Shown here in pieces: positions 1 to 8,287 of a DNA stretch of 28,691 nucleotides (positions within the stretch are counted from its first letter, which is position 1; the number at the start of each line of letters is the position of its first letter). Below the pieces are notes generated by a model. That model saw only the letters and a list, made by a program, of their open reading frames with translations. It made no database searches and had not been told where the DNA came from. Where the stretch lies: contig JBQCHF010000031.1 in the NCBI GenBank assembly GCA_051954955.1, forward strand, positions 1-28,691, given 5' to 3'. This DNA is from JBQCHF01 sp051954955. Lineage in GTDB: Bacteria; Actinomycetota; Actinomycetes; Motilibacterales; Motilibacteraceae. Both the position numbers and the translations under genes were made by a program.

Positions 1-234
1 GTCGTCGAAGAACTCGACGTTGGCCTTGTAGTAGTCCTTCCACTGCTCGGGGACGTCGTCCTCGTAGTAGATGGCCTCCACCGGGCAGACCGGCTCGCAC
101 GCGCCGCAGTCCACGCACTCGTCCGGGTGGATGTAGAGCGAGCGCTGACCCTCGTAGATGCAGTCGACAGGGCACTCCTCGATGCAGGCCTTGTCCTTGA
201 CGTCGACGCAGGGCTGCGCGATGACGTACGTCAC
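1..234 (-). CDS. fdxA: 7Fe ferredoxin (FdxA/FdxC type), C-terminus beyond the left edge
   Basis: Small soluble electron carrier with one [3Fe-4S] and one [4Fe-4S] cluster. The visible 78 residues show the family cysteine pattern: C9, C17 and C50 for the 3Fe cluster and C21, C40, C43 and C46 for the 4Fe cluster, each set closed by Cys-Pro. The family is about 105 residues long, so roughly 25-30 C-terminal residues lie outside the window. Start is GTG at 234, preceded by a strong AGGAGGAGC ribosome site. It most resembles the essential ferredoxin that sits beside dapC in actinobacteria (Rv1177-like); dapC would be expected just beyond the edge (inference). It is divergent from the GNAT gene at 408. 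Confidence 0.95.
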   Translation of the reverse strand, partial: MTYVIAQPCVDVKDKACIEECPVDCIYEGQRSLYIHPDECVDCGACEPVCPVEAIYYEDDVPEQWKDYYKANVEFFDD

Positions 235-308
235 GGTGGTGCTCCTCCTGAAGCCTCGAAGCTCGGGGCCGCACGTGGCCAGGTCCCAGAAGTGCGGTGT
301 GTTCCCTT

Positions 309-320
309 GGGTCAAGTCCC
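309..320 (-). promoter_or_regulatory. DosR-like half-site / TTGACC element upstream of the ferredoxin
   Basis: On the minus strand this reads GGGACTTGACCC, 75-86 bases upstream of the ferredoxin start. GGGACTT is identical to one half of the mycobacterial DosR box, but the second half is shortened and does not fit the full 20-bp consensus. The embedded TTGACC could instead be a -35 hexamer, although no convincing -10 follows. Weak evidence only. Confidence 0.25.
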
Positions 321-362
321 TCACGCCGGTCCGCCTGCATCGTCGCGCGACGGGCCGGCACC

Positions 363-368
363 TAGTAT
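363..368 (+). promoter_or_regulatory. Candidate -10 element for the GNAT/SirB1 pair
   Basis: TAGTAT matches the actinobacterial TANNNT -10 pattern, in an otherwise G/C-dominated intergenic region 39 bases before the GTG at 408. No clear -35 is visible at the expected spacing. Confidence 0.35.
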
Positions 369-407
369 CCCGCTGTCCGGGAGATCGCGTCACGCGGGGA
401 GGCTGTT

Positions 408-1442
408 GTGCCCGAGCCCACCCGCGTCCGGCTCGCCGCGGACCTCTCCCCCGCCGACGTCGGCTGCCGGGTGGTGGTGCGCCGGCGGCTGCCCGATGGT
501 GGTTTCGCCGACGTCCTCGGCGACCTTCTCGCCTGGTCCTCCCCCGCCACCTCCGCCGGTGAGCTGCTGGTGCGCACCCGCCGCGGCGAGGTCCGCGTGC
601 CCGAGAGCGAGGTGGCCGGCGGAAAGACGGTGCCGCCGGCGCCGCTGCGCCGCGGGGCGCGGGTGGCCGCCCTGGAGCGGGCGGCGGCCAGCGGCTGGCG
701 GGGGCTGGAGGAGGAGCACCTCGGCGACTGGCTGCTGCGGGCAGGCGCCGGTTTCACCGGCCGGGCGAACTCGGTGCTGCTGGCTGGCGAGCCGGGCCTG
801 CCACTGCCGGACGCCGTCGAGGCTGCCGTGCGCTGGTACCGCGAGCGCGGACTGCCGCCGAGGGCCGCGGTGCCGCTCGGGCTGGCGGACGAGGCCGACG
901 CGCTGCTGGCCGAGCTGGGCTGGGAGGCGCGCGACCTCACCGACGTGCTCACCGCGCCGGTCGCCGCCTCCACCGCGGCCGACCTTCCCGACGGGGTCAA
1001 GCTGCGCATCTACTCGGCACCGACGCCGGCCTGGCTGGCTCGGTACCACTACCGGGGCGGCCCGCTGCCCGACGCCGCCGCCCAGGTGCTCGTCCGTGGC
1101 GACGCCGTCGCCTTCCTCGGGCTGGCCGAGGCCGGCGCGGGCCCCGACGCGCCCCTGCTCGCGGTGGGCCGGGCCGCGGTGAGCACCGACCCGAGGGGAC
1201 AGGGCGCCGAGCACTGGGTGGGCGTGGCCGCCGTCGACGTCGCCCCGCACGCCCGGCGCCGCGGGCTGGGCCGGGCGATCGTGGCGCAGGCGCTGCGCTG
1301 GGGTGCCGGGCAGGGCGCGGACAGCGCCTACCTGCAGGTGCTCACCACCAACGAGCCCGCCCAGACGCTCTACCGCTCGATGGGGTTCACCCCGCACCAC
1401 CGCTACCACTACCGCTGGGCGCCGGGCGCCCTGCCCGCGTGA
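408..1442 (+). CDS. GNAT N-acetyltransferase, Rv0428c/cg3035-like
   Basis: A 344-residue protein with an N-terminal small barrel-like region (about residues 1-75, rich in short beta-type segments), a middle domain, and a C-terminal GNAT fold. The acetyl-CoA binding motif (RRRGLGRA) lies near residue 284, followed by the usual NEPAQTLYRSMGF helix-strand end near 320-335. This architecture matches the actinobacterial family of Rv0428c and cg3035, whose substrate I cannot name. Start is GTG at 408 with GGGGAGG seven bases upstream. The stop at 1440-1442 lies 13 bases before the next gene, so the two are probably co-transcribed. Confidence 0.85.
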   Translation: MPEPTRVRLAADLSPADVGCRVVVRRRLPDGGFADVLGDLLAWSSPATSAGELLVRTRRGEVRVPESEVAGGKTVPPAPLRRGARVAALERAAASGWRGLEEEHLGDWLLRAGAGFTGRANSVLLAGEPGLPLPDAVEAAVRWYRERGLPPRAAVPLGLADEADALLAELGWEARDLTDVLTAPVAASTAADLPDGVKLRIYSAPTPAWLARYHYRGGPLPDAAAQVLVRGDAVAFLGLAEAGAGPDAPLLAVGRAAVSTDPRGQGAEHWVGVAAVDVAPHARRRGLGRAIVAQALRWGAGQGADSAYLQVLTTNEPAQTLYRSMGFTPHHRYHYRWAPGALPA

Positions 1443-1455
1443 GCAGCGCGTCAGG

Positions 1456-2223
1456 GTGAGCGAGGAGAGCCGGGAGCGCCTGGCCGCCCTGCTGCACGGG
1501 CATCCGGTGGACCTGGGCCTGGCGTGCCTGCTGGTGGCTGCCGAGTTCGACGAGGACCTCGCCGCTCCCGGCGGCACCGACCCCTGGCTCGCCGCCCTGG
1601 ACGCGCTGGCCGCGCACGTGCCCGCCGTCGGCGACCCGGCCGACCGCCTGCGGACGGCCCTGGCCGGCTACGGCAGCCTGCCGTCGGACGGGGCCGACTA
1701 CGCCGACCTGCGGTCCTCGCTGCTGCACGAGGTGCTGCGCCGCCGCCGCGGGCTGCCGATCCTGCTCTCGGTCGTGTGGATCGAGGTCGCCCGCCGCGCC
1801 GGCGTGCCGTGCCACGGCGTCGGCCTGCCCGGGCACTTCGTCGTGCAGCTCGGGGCCGGTGGCCCGCTGGTGGACCCGTGGGCCGGCGGCCGGCCCTTCG
1901 CCCTGCGTCCCGGCGACGCCGAGCACGTGCGTCCCTGGTCCGCCGAGGAGATCCTCACCCGGGTCCTCGCCAACGTCCGCGCCTGGGCCGACCGCCCCGA
2001 GCGCCTGCCGCAGCGGCTGCGCGCGGTCGAGCTGGGCCTGCTGCTGCCCACCCGCTCCCTCGCTCTGCGCCGCGAGCGCGGCCTGCTCCGGGTCCGCCTC
2101 GGCGACCCGCTCGGCGGCGCGGCGGACCTGGAGTCGTGGGCGGACGTCGTCGAGGGGGTGGATGCGCCCGCGGCGGAGGAGGCACGACGGGCGGCACGGG
2201 GGGCGCGGGCGACGCTCAACTGA
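1456..2223 (+). CDS. SirB1-family transglutaminase-like protein
   Basis: A 255-residue protein. The core around residues 90-145 carries the Transglut_core2/SirB1 signature: LLHEVL, then RRGLPILLS, GVPCHGVGLPGHF and LVDPWAGG. C119, H127 and D140 are placed like a transglutaminase-type Cys-His-Asp set (inference from spacing). Members are predicted papain-fold proteins without a settled reaction. I chose GTG 1456 because the frame has no later start before the conserved region and the GNAT gene ends at 1442. The ribosome site is poor (only CAGG nearby), suggesting translation coupled to the upstream gene. The C-terminus is rich in Arg and Ala. Confidence 0.8.
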   Translation: MSEESRERLAALLHGHPVDLGLACLLVAAEFDEDLAAPGGTDPWLAALDALAAHVPAVGDPADRLRTALAGYGSLPSDGADYADLRSSLLHEVLRRRRGLPILLSVVWIEVARRAGVPCHGVGLPGHFVVQLGAGGPLVDPWAGGRPFALRPGDAEHVRPWSAEEILTRVLANVRAWADRPERLPQRLRAVELGLLLPTRSLALRRERGLLRVRLGDPLGGAADLESWADVVEGVDAPAAEEARRAARGARATLN

Positions 2224-2270
2224 CGGGTCACCAGGCGTGTCGGCTGAGGTCCTGCTCGGGTTGCCTCAGG

Positions 2271-2535
2271 GAAGGCGGCTGTTGACGGCGGGAGCGGGCG
2301 GGTGGCCAGGTACCGCGCCCGGCCGGTGGTTCCCAGGGCGCCGAGTGGAAGGTTGGTGCACGACGCGCCGGCGTGTCGCGCACCAGCGTTCCACTCGATC
2401 TTCAGCGCGCAGAATGTGACGGCAGTGCACGACACGCCGCGGAACAGCAGCAACAACGTCACACTCTGCGGACGAGACCGTCGGCCGGCCGCGCAACGCC
2501 CCTGGCGCCCGGCCGCCCCCGTCAACAGCGCCTTC
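2271..2535. repeat. Structured inverted-repeat element A
   Basis: This element fills most of the 375-base gene-free gap 2224-2598 between convergent genes. It has nested symmetry. The outer ends are GAAGGCGGCTGTTGACGG (2271-2288) and its near-complement CCGTCAACAGCGCCTTC (2519-2535). A 56-bp palindrome at 2342-2397 has 28-bp arms that match at 24 positions and a GCGCC/GGCGT centre. A third inverted repeat has arms GCAGAATGTGAC (2409-2420) and GTCACACTCTGC (2458-2469) around a 37-base spacer. Element B at 24089-24287 repeats the design. It encodes no convincing protein. It could be a non-autonomous mobile element or a structured RNA; it could also act as a bidirectional terminator. Confidence 0.75.
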
Positions 2536-2598
2536 GATCTCCACGACCGACCGCAGCCGCCTCGCGGAAGCACCCACAGCAGGACTGCGCGACCGCCC

Positions 2599-3162
2599 TC
2601 ACTGCACGTGCGCGTACCCGCCCCGGTAGTACAGCAGCGGACGCCCCTCGCGCACCGGCGTGCCGAGCCCGACCACCTCGCCGACGACGATGGAATGGTC
2701 GCCGCCGTCGTGCACCGCGGTGGTGCGCACCTCGAGGGTGGCCAGGGCGGCGTCGAGCAGGGCGGCGCCGGTGACCGGGCCGGGGTGGTGGTCGACGCGG
2801 TCGAGCTGGCCGTGCAGCGGCCTTCCGCGGGTGGCGAACCAGGTGGCCGAGGCCCGGGCGGACTCGTCGAGGATGCTCACGCCCCAGGTGCCGGTCTCCA
2901 GCACCGCGTCGTGGAAGCGCGCCTCCTTCTCCACGCAGACCAGGACGAGCACCGGCTCGAGGCTGACCGAGGTGAAGGCGTTGGCGGTCATCGCGTGGTC
3001 GATGCCGTCCAGGTGCGTGGTGACCACGGTGACGCCGGTGGCGAACCGACCGACCACGCGGCGGTAGACGTCGACGTCGACCGCCGGTTCCGCGTGCGCG
3101 GTGTCGACGTCGCCTCCGTCGCCGCTGTCCAGGCAGCGTGGCTGGAGATCGTGCTGGGTCAC
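2599..3162 (-). CDS. Flavin reductase-like FMN-binding protein
   Basis: A 187-residue member of the flavin reductase-like split-barrel family, which reduces FMN or FAD with NAD(P)H, often for a partner monooxygenase. Typical features are the N-terminal FATGVTVVT strand, the TANAFTSVSLEP flavin-binding segment (about residues 58-70), and a C-terminal GRPLLYYRGGYA motif. The first 28 residues are an Asp-rich extension of no known role. No monooxygenase partner is visible nearby. Start is GTG at 3162; there is no Shine-Dalgarno sequence, but a TAGCCT hexamer lies six bases upstream, which fits a leaderless transcript. It converges on the GNAT/SirB1 pair. Confidence 0.85.
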   Translation of the reverse strand: MTQHDLQPRCLDSGDGGDVDTAHAEPAVDVDVYRRVVGRFATGVTVVTTHLDGIDHAMTANAFTSVSLEPVLVLVCVEKEARFHDAVLETGTWGVSILDESARASATWFATRGRPLHGQLDRVDHHPGPVTGAALLDAALATLEVRTTAVHDGGDHSIVVGEVVGLGTPVREGRPLLYYRGGYAHVQ

Positions 3163-3168
3163 TGCTCG

Positions 3169-3174
3169 AGGCTA
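3169..3174 (-). promoter_or_regulatory. -10 element of a likely leaderless flavin reductase promoter
   Basis: Reads TAGCCT on the minus strand, with six bases between it and the GTG start. That spacing would place transcription initiation at or next to the start codon. No ribosome site is present, in keeping with a leaderless message. Confidence 0.5.
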
Positions 3175-3246
3175 CCCGCGGCGCTCAACAACTACCTCTC
3201 GGGGTACCCGCCCGTCAGGGGCTGCAGCGTGACCGCACCGGTTCGT

Positions 3247-3293
3247 GTGAAGGGCACCTTCACGCCATAGGTTCGCCTGAAGGTGCCCTTCAC
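3247..3293 (-). terminator. Stem-loop terminator after the receiver-GAF gene
   Basis: Perfect 16-bp arms, GTGAAGGGCACCTTCA and its complement, around a 15-base loop, 25 bases downstream of the stop at 3318. There is no U-tract, as is common in GC-rich actinobacteria. It probably ends the chemosensory operon and shields the flavin reductase promoter. Confidence 0.7.
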
Positions 3294-3317
3294 CCAATCA
3301 GGCTCGACACGAGCGGG

Positions 3318-4301
3318 TCAGGCCCGCACGCCCGACAGCCGCGCGGAGTCGATGACCACCGCGGCCGGGGACTCCACCAGGCGCAGGGTGGACAGGGCGC
3401 TCTCGCCGAAGGCGTTCTTGGTGGCGCTGGCCAGCGCCAGCGCCCCGATCACCTGGCCTCGCACGCGCAGCGGCATGGACAGGAACGTGGCCATGTGGCC
3501 CTCGTCGTCGGCGCCCAGCCAGCCGCGCGGGTCGGCCACCCGCGGCACCAGGTCCTGCACCGCCACCGGCGCGCCGCCCAGTGCTCCGGCAGCCTCCGCC
3601 ACCGCACCGAAGAACTCGGTGTACATCGCCGCACTCACCTCGCGGCCCAGCGTCACGTAGGTGGCGCGGTCGGCCAGCAGCAGGACCGCGGCGATGTCGT
3701 AGTCGACGACCCGGGCCAGCACCTGCAGCACCGCGGCCACGGTCTCCTCGAAACCGTGCACGTCCGCGGCGATCGCCGTCACCTCGCTGCTGACCGACGC
3801 CTCGAACAGCTTGCGGTCCAGCAGCTCGGAGACCCGCGCGAGGACCTCGTCGTCGCCGACGTCGACCGGGTCCGGCTTGTAGGCCGGCCGCCCGGCGCGC
3901 CGCTCGTCGGCCAGGCGCAGCACCTCGCGCACCGCCTCCACCAGGTCCGGGGCCTCGAAGTCCTTGGTGAGGAAGCGGTCCGCGCCGGTCTGCAGCCCCC
4001 AGTAGCGGTCGCTGGCCGCGTCCAGGCTGGTGAGCACGACGATCGGGATGTCCGCGGTCTGCCAGTCGTCCTTGAGCAGGCGTGCCGCGACGTAGCCGGA
4101 CACGCGCGGCATCTGCACGTCCATCACGACGACGTCGGGCTGCAGCCCGAAGGCCGCCTGCACGGCCTCCACCCCGTCCTGCGCCGTGACGCAGCGGAAA
4201 CCCTCCCGCTCGAGCACCGTCGAGACGATCCGGCGCAGCGTCGGGCTGTCATCCGCCACGAGCACCGTGACGGCGGCCCCCTCCGACCCGAAGCTGTCCA
4301 C
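3318..4301 (-). CDS. Response regulator receiver-GAF protein
   Basis: A 327-residue cytoplasmic protein. The N-terminal receiver domain (about 12-130) has the acidic pair D17/D18, phospho-acceptor D61 in VVVMDVQMP, T91, and K113 in LTKDF. A linker leads to a GAF domain (about 165-322), with AVLLLADRATYVTLG and a conserved GQVIGALALAS strand. There is no DNA-binding or enzymatic output, so the GAF domain probably senses a ligand or mediates a protein contact. Start is GTG at 4301, five bases after AGGAGGA; the nearby ATG at 4305 is out of frame. It lies 30 bases downstream of cheA and is probably its phosphorylation target. Confidence 0.88.
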   Translation of the reverse strand: MDSFGSEGAAVTVLVADDSPTLRRIVSTVLEREGFRCVTAQDGVEAVQAAFGLQPDVVVMDVQMPRVSGYVAARLLKDDWQTADIPIVVLTSLDAASDRYWGLQTGADRFLTKDFEAPDLVEAVREVLRLADERRAGRPAYKPDPVDVGDDEVLARVSELLDRKLFEASVSSEVTAIAADVHGFEETVAAVLQVLARVVDYDIAAVLLLADRATYVTLGREVSAAMYTEFFGAVAEAAGALGGAPVAVQDLVPRVADPRGWLGADDEGHMATFLSMPLRVRGQVIGALALASATKNAFGESALSTLRLVESPAAVVIDSARLSGVRA

Positions 4302-4331
4302 CCATTCCTCCTACGATCCGTAGTACATCAG

Positions 4332-6536
4332 TCAGCGCCCGACGAGCCGGCGCACGGTCCCGAGCAGCTCGGCCTGGTCGAACTCGCTCTTGAGCAGGTA
4401 GGCGTTGGCGCCGGCGTCCAGCCCGGCGCGCCGGTCCGCGTCGTCGCCCCGGCTCGTCATGATCACCACGGGCACCTCGGACCAGCCGGAGGTGCGCCGG
4501 ATCTGCCGGGTGAGGGTGAAGCCGTCCATGCCGGGCATCTCGACGTCGGACACGACGAGGTCGGCGGGCTCGCCGGCCAGCCGGGAGGCGCCGTCCAGCC
4601 CGTCCACGGCGGTGACGACGTCGTAGCCGGCCGACTCGAGGATGGCCCGCTGCAGCTCGCGAACGCCCACCGAGTCCTCCACCACGAGCACCCGAGCCCG
4701 GCCGGCCCGCTGGGCCGGCAGCGCGGCGACGACTGTCTCCGACGACTCGTCGGAGACGACCGGCGGCGGGGGCGCCGATCCCGCGTGCGCCACGGCCAGC
4801 TCACGGACGTCGAGGAGCAGCACGACCCGCCCGTCGCCGTCGATGGTCGCGCCGGGTAGCGCCGGCAGCCTGCCCAGGAAGCCGCCGAGCTCCTTGACCA
4901 CCAGCTCGACCTCGTCCTCGAGCCGGTCCACCGCCCAGGCCAGCTCCTCGCCGGCCCGCCCCCAGCGCACGACCACAGCGGCGCGTGGCGAGCGCGGCCC
5001 TGGCGTGCCGAGGACGGCGCCGAGGTCGAGCACCGGCAGAGTGCGCCCGTTGCGGACGATGCAGGGAGTGCCGGCCACCTCGTGGACCGGGACACCGACC
5101 AGGCTCACCGTCTCCACCACAGCGGGGATCGGCAGGGCGTAGCGCTCCTCGCCCACCCGGGCCAGCAGGCAGCGCACCACGCCGAGCGTCACCGGCAGCA
5201 CGATGGAGAACCGCGTCCCCTGGCCGGGCGAGGAGGTGACATCCACCGTGCCGCCGAGGTCCTGGACCGAGGTGCTCACCACGTCCAGGCCCACCCCGCG
5301 TCCCGAGGTCTCGCTGACCTCGGTGCGGGTGCTGAACCCGGGGGCGAACAGCACGCGCAGCAGCGCCGGCCCCGCGTCGGCGGCGCCGGGCTCGAGCAGC
5401 CCGCGGGCCACCGCCGCCGCGCGCAGCGCGTCCTCGTCCACGCCGCGGCCGTCGTCGGCGACCTCCACCACCACGCTCGCGCCCGCGGCCCGGGCGGTCA
5501 CCGTCACCGTGGCGGTGGCGGACTTACCGGCGGCGGTCCGCTCGGCCGGGGTCTCGCAGCCGTGGTCGACGGCGTTGGTCACCAGGTGCCGCAGCGCGTC
5601 GGCCACCGCGTCGAGCACCCGCGCGTCCAGCTCGACGTCCTGGCCCTCGAGCACCAGCCGCACCTGCTTGCCGCCGCGCCCGGCCAGCTCGCGCACCAGT
5701 GCCTCGAACGCGGTCACCACCCGGCGCACCGGCACCATCGCCAACCCCAGCGAGGCCTCGCGCACCGCCTCCAGCCGGGCCTGCGACTCCTCGGCCCGGC
5801 CGGCCAGCACCCGCCCCGCCTCGCCCATCCGATCCCCCAGCCCGGCCAGCGAGTGCAGGGCCAGCGCGGCCTCCTCGGGCAGGACGAACCCGGTGCCCTG
5901 CAGGGAGAGCCGCAGCCGCTGCACCAGGCGCCGCTGCTCGGCCACCAGCCCGGTCAGGGCGGCGCCGTCACGGCCGACCCGGCGCGCCACGAGCTCGGCC
6001 TCGCCCACCACGTCGAGCAGGCCGTGCACCCGGCGGGCGGGGACCCGGACCCAACCACCGGGAGCGCCGGCGAGGTTCGCCTCGACGTCGTCCTCCGACG
6101 ACATGTCGGAGACAGGTTCGGGCAGCACCGGCAGCTGCACCGGCTCCTCGCCGGCCAGCGCCGCCGCGAGGGCGTCCAGCACCGGCGCGAGGTCCGCGGC
6201 CGCCAGCGGCCGGTCGGCCCCGGGCAGAGCCCGGCGGACCGCCTCCACGGCGACCAGCAGCACGTCGACGACGTCGGTGCGCACGGGCACCCGGCCGTCG
6301 CGGATCGCGCCGAGCAGGTCCTCGCACCGGTGCGCCACGGCCACGACGTGGTCCAGCGACAGCATCCGGGCCGAGCCCTTGACGGTGTGCGCGTCCCGGA
6401 AGAGCGCGGCCACCACCTGGCGCGGCGCGGGATGGTCCTCCAGCCGGAGCAGGCCCGCGGACAGCGAGGCGAGCCGGTCCTCCACCTCGGCGCGGAAGGT
6501 CGCCAGAAGCTCGGGGTCCTCCGCCCAGCCGGCCAT
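4332..6536 (-). CDS. cheA: CheA-type hybrid histidine kinase with C-terminal receiver
   Basis: A 734-residue cytoplasmic kinase. Domain order: Hpt (about 5-105; phospho-His H50 in DAHTVKGSA), an acidic linker without an obvious CheY-binding P2 domain, a helical dimerisation region (165-265), the HATPase (300-450), CheW-like coupling (452-585), and a receiver (613-734). The HATPase shows N-box HLVTNAVDHG, G1 DDGRGVD and G2 SGRGVGLDVV. The receiver shows E620/D621, phospho-acceptor D664, T694 and K716. The fused receiver may act as a phosphate sink or an internal output. ATG 6536 is preceded by GGGGCGA. The receptor gene ends 20 bases upstream, so the two should be one operon. Confidence 0.92.
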   Translation of the reverse strand: MAGWAEDPELLATFRAEVEDRLASLSAGLLRLEDHPAPRQVVAALFRDAHTVKGSARMLSLDHVVAVAHRCEDLLGAIRDGRVPVRTDVVDVLLVAVEAVRRALPGADRPLAAADLAPVLDALAAALAGEEPVQLPVLPEPVSDMSSEDDVEANLAGAPGGWVRVPARRVHGLLDVVGEAELVARRVGRDGAALTGLVAEQRRLVQRLRLSLQGTGFVLPEEAALALHSLAGLGDRMGEAGRVLAGRAEESQARLEAVREASLGLAMVPVRRVVTAFEALVRELAGRGGKQVRLVLEGQDVELDARVLDAVADALRHLVTNAVDHGCETPAERTAAGKSATATVTVTARAAGASVVVEVADDGRGVDEDALRAAAVARGLLEPGAADAGPALLRVLFAPGFSTRTEVSETSGRGVGLDVVSTSVQDLGGTVDVTSSPGQGTRFSIVLPVTLGVVRCLLARVGEERYALPIPAVVETVSLVGVPVHEVAGTPCIVRNGRTLPVLDLGAVLGTPGPRSPRAAVVVRWGRAGEELAWAVDRLEDEVELVVKELGGFLGRLPALPGATIDGDGRVVLLLDVRELAVAHAGSAPPPPVVSDESSETVVAALPAQRAGRARVLVVEDSVGVRELQRAILESAGYDVVTAVDGLDGASRLAGEPADLVVSDVEMPGMDGFTLTRQIRRTSGWSEVPVVIMTSRGDDADRRAGLDAGANAYLLKSEFDQAELLGTVRRLVGR

Positions 6537-6556
6537 CGACGTCGCCCCGGCCCGGC

Positions 6557-8137
6557 TCAGGAGACGCGGAACTGCTCGATGGAGGCCCGCAGCTCCGCGG
6601 CCAGCGTGTTGAGCTGCGCGGCCGCCGCGGCGGACTGCTTGGACCCGACGGCGTACTGCCGGGAGACGTCGGAGACCGCGGTCATCGCGGACACCACCTG
6701 GTCCGAGGCCGACCGCTGCTGCTGGGTGGCGATCGAGATCTCCTTGGCGGCAGTGGTGGTCTCGTCCACCATGCCGCTGATCCGCTCCAGGGCGTCGACG
6801 ACGTCGCGGGCCAGCGCGGCTCCGCTCGCGACCTCCTTGGCTCCCTCCTCCGAGGCCAGGATGGTCGCGTTGGTCTCGGCCTGGATCTGGGTGACGATCG
6901 CCTGGATCCGCCCGGCGCTCTCCTGCGAGCGCTCGGCCAGCTTGCGGATCTCCGTTGCTACGACAGCGAAACCGCGACCGTGCTCGCCGGCCCGCGCCGC
7001 CTCGATCGCGGCGTTCAGCGCGAGCAGGTTGGTCTGGTCGGCCAGGTCGTCGATGACCTCGAGGATCCGCCCGATCTCCTGGCTCTTCTCGCCCAGCGAC
7101 AGCGAGCGTGCGGCGATCGAGTCGACCCGGTCGGAGATGGCGTCCATCGCGTGCACCGAGGCGGCGACGGCGCTGCGCCCCTCCTCGGCGTGGCGCAACG
7201 TCTCGGCGGCGTAGCGGGCCACCGACTCGGCGGTCTCGGCGATCTGCGCAGCGGTGGCCGCCAGCTCCTCGATGGTGCTGGTGGTCTCGGCGACGGCCGA
7301 GGACTGCTCGCTGGCGCTGGTCGCGTGCTCCTCCGCGGTGGTCAGCAGCTCACCCGCGCTGGCGGTGATCTGCTCGCCGCCGCTGCGGATCTGCGCCACC
7401 AGCGAGCGCAGGTTGGCCACGGTGTGGTTGTAGGCGCGGGCGAGCTCGCCCAGCGCGGTGTCGGTCTGCACCGCCTGACCGGCCGGGGCGGCGTCGTCGA
7501 CATGCACGGCCAGGTCGCCCTGGGCGGTGCGGGCCAGCGCCGCGGAGAGCTCCTCCACCCGCGCGGCCAGCTCGTCGCGGCGCGCCTGGGCGGCGCGGCT
7601 GCTGACGATGAAGGCGTCGGCCAGCTCGCCGTCGATGACCGGCATCGCCGCGAGCACCGCGATGGCCAGGAACGCCACCGGCACCGTGGTCTCGGTGAGG
7701 CTGTGGGTGAGGGCGCCGACGACGGCCAGGCCACCGCCGCACAGCACGGCGAAGGCGGCGTTCTGCCAGCGGGTGAGCACGACCGAGGCGAACAGCGTGG
7801 CCGGGGCCAGCAGCAGCCACAGCGGGCCGCGCAGCCCCCCGGTGGCCGCGGCCATGGCCAGCGCGTAGCCGGCCTGCCCGAGCAGGACCAGGTGCGCCGG
7901 GCCGAGGTGGCCCCCGCCCAGGCCGAGCCGGTGCCCGATCGCGCCGCCGGCCGCGGCCAGCGCCGTGGCGGTGGCCGCCAGCGCGACGCCGACCAGCAGC
8001 GCGCCGACCGCGCCGGGCCAGTTCACCTGCTCCGGAGACCCGAAGTGCTGCACCAGCAGCACGCCGGCCAGCCCGAGCGCGACCGCGAACCACAACGCGC
8101 CGGCGGCCGTCGCCGTGAGCCGCCGCGAGCTCTCCAC
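6557..8137 (-). CDS. Methyl-accepting chemotaxis receptor with multi-pass membrane domain
   Basis: A 526-residue receptor. The N-terminal half (about residues 10-180) has roughly six hydrophobic helices with short connections and no sizeable extracytoplasmic ligand domain, so it may sense within the membrane. A HAMP-like region follows (about 195-255), then the cytoplasmic signalling helix pair with hairpin tip EVIDDLADQTNLLALNAA and AGEHGRGFAVV. I chose GTG 8137 because AGGAGGG stands eight bases upstream. The frame stays open to a GTG at 8221, but that would add 28 Arg/Gly-rich residues with no ribosome site. Array signalling to the adjacent CheA and CheW is expected from the family. Confidence 0.9.
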   Translation of the reverse strand: MESSRRLTATAAGALWFAVALGLAGVLLVQHFGSPEQVNWPGAVGALLVGVALAATATALAAAGGAIGHRLGLGGGHLGPAHLVLLGQAGYALAMAAATGGLRGPLWLLLAPATLFASVVLTRWQNAAFAVLCGGGLAVVGALTHSLTETTVPVAFLAIAVLAAMPVIDGELADAFIVSSRAAQARRDELAARVEELSAALARTAQGDLAVHVDDAAPAGQAVQTDTALGELARAYNHTVANLRSLVAQIRSGGEQITASAGELLTTAEEHATSASEQSSAVAETTSTIEELAATAAQIAETAESVARYAAETLRHAEEGRSAVAASVHAMDAISDRVDSIAARSLSLGEKSQEIGRILEVIDDLADQTNLLALNAAIEAARAGEHGRGFAVVATEIRKLAERSQESAGRIQAIVTQIQAETNATILASEEGAKEVASGAALARDVVDALERISGMVDETTTAAKEISIATQQQRSASDQVVSAMTAVSDVSRQYAVGSKQSAAAAAQLNTLAAELRASIEQFRVS

Positions 8138-8287
8138 GTCGCCGTCCCTCCTGCTGCCGTCGGTCCCCGCCGATGGCCGGCCGACCGGCCGGCTCCGTCC
8201 GCGAAGGATCCCCAGAGCCACATCGGCGTGCCGTGAGCCCGCCTGAAGCGGCGGGGTCCGGCGCGGCGACGCCGCAGGTGGGGCTGC

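Noticed and set aside
2271..2535. Element A as a transposase remnant or short gene
   Set aside because: Frames through it on both strands lack conserved motifs, and similarity between A and B follows base pairing and not codons.
3138..7214. Long plus-strand open frames opposite the receiver-GAF and cheA genes
   Set aside because: Compositions are rich in His, Gln, Arg and Gly with no motifs, while the opposite strand encodes complete recognisable domains.
8138..8221. Extended N-terminus for the chemotaxis receptor from GTG 8221
   Set aside because: It adds 28 Arg/Gly-rich residues without a ribosome site. GTG 8137 has AGGAGGG at the right distance, directly before the membrane segment.
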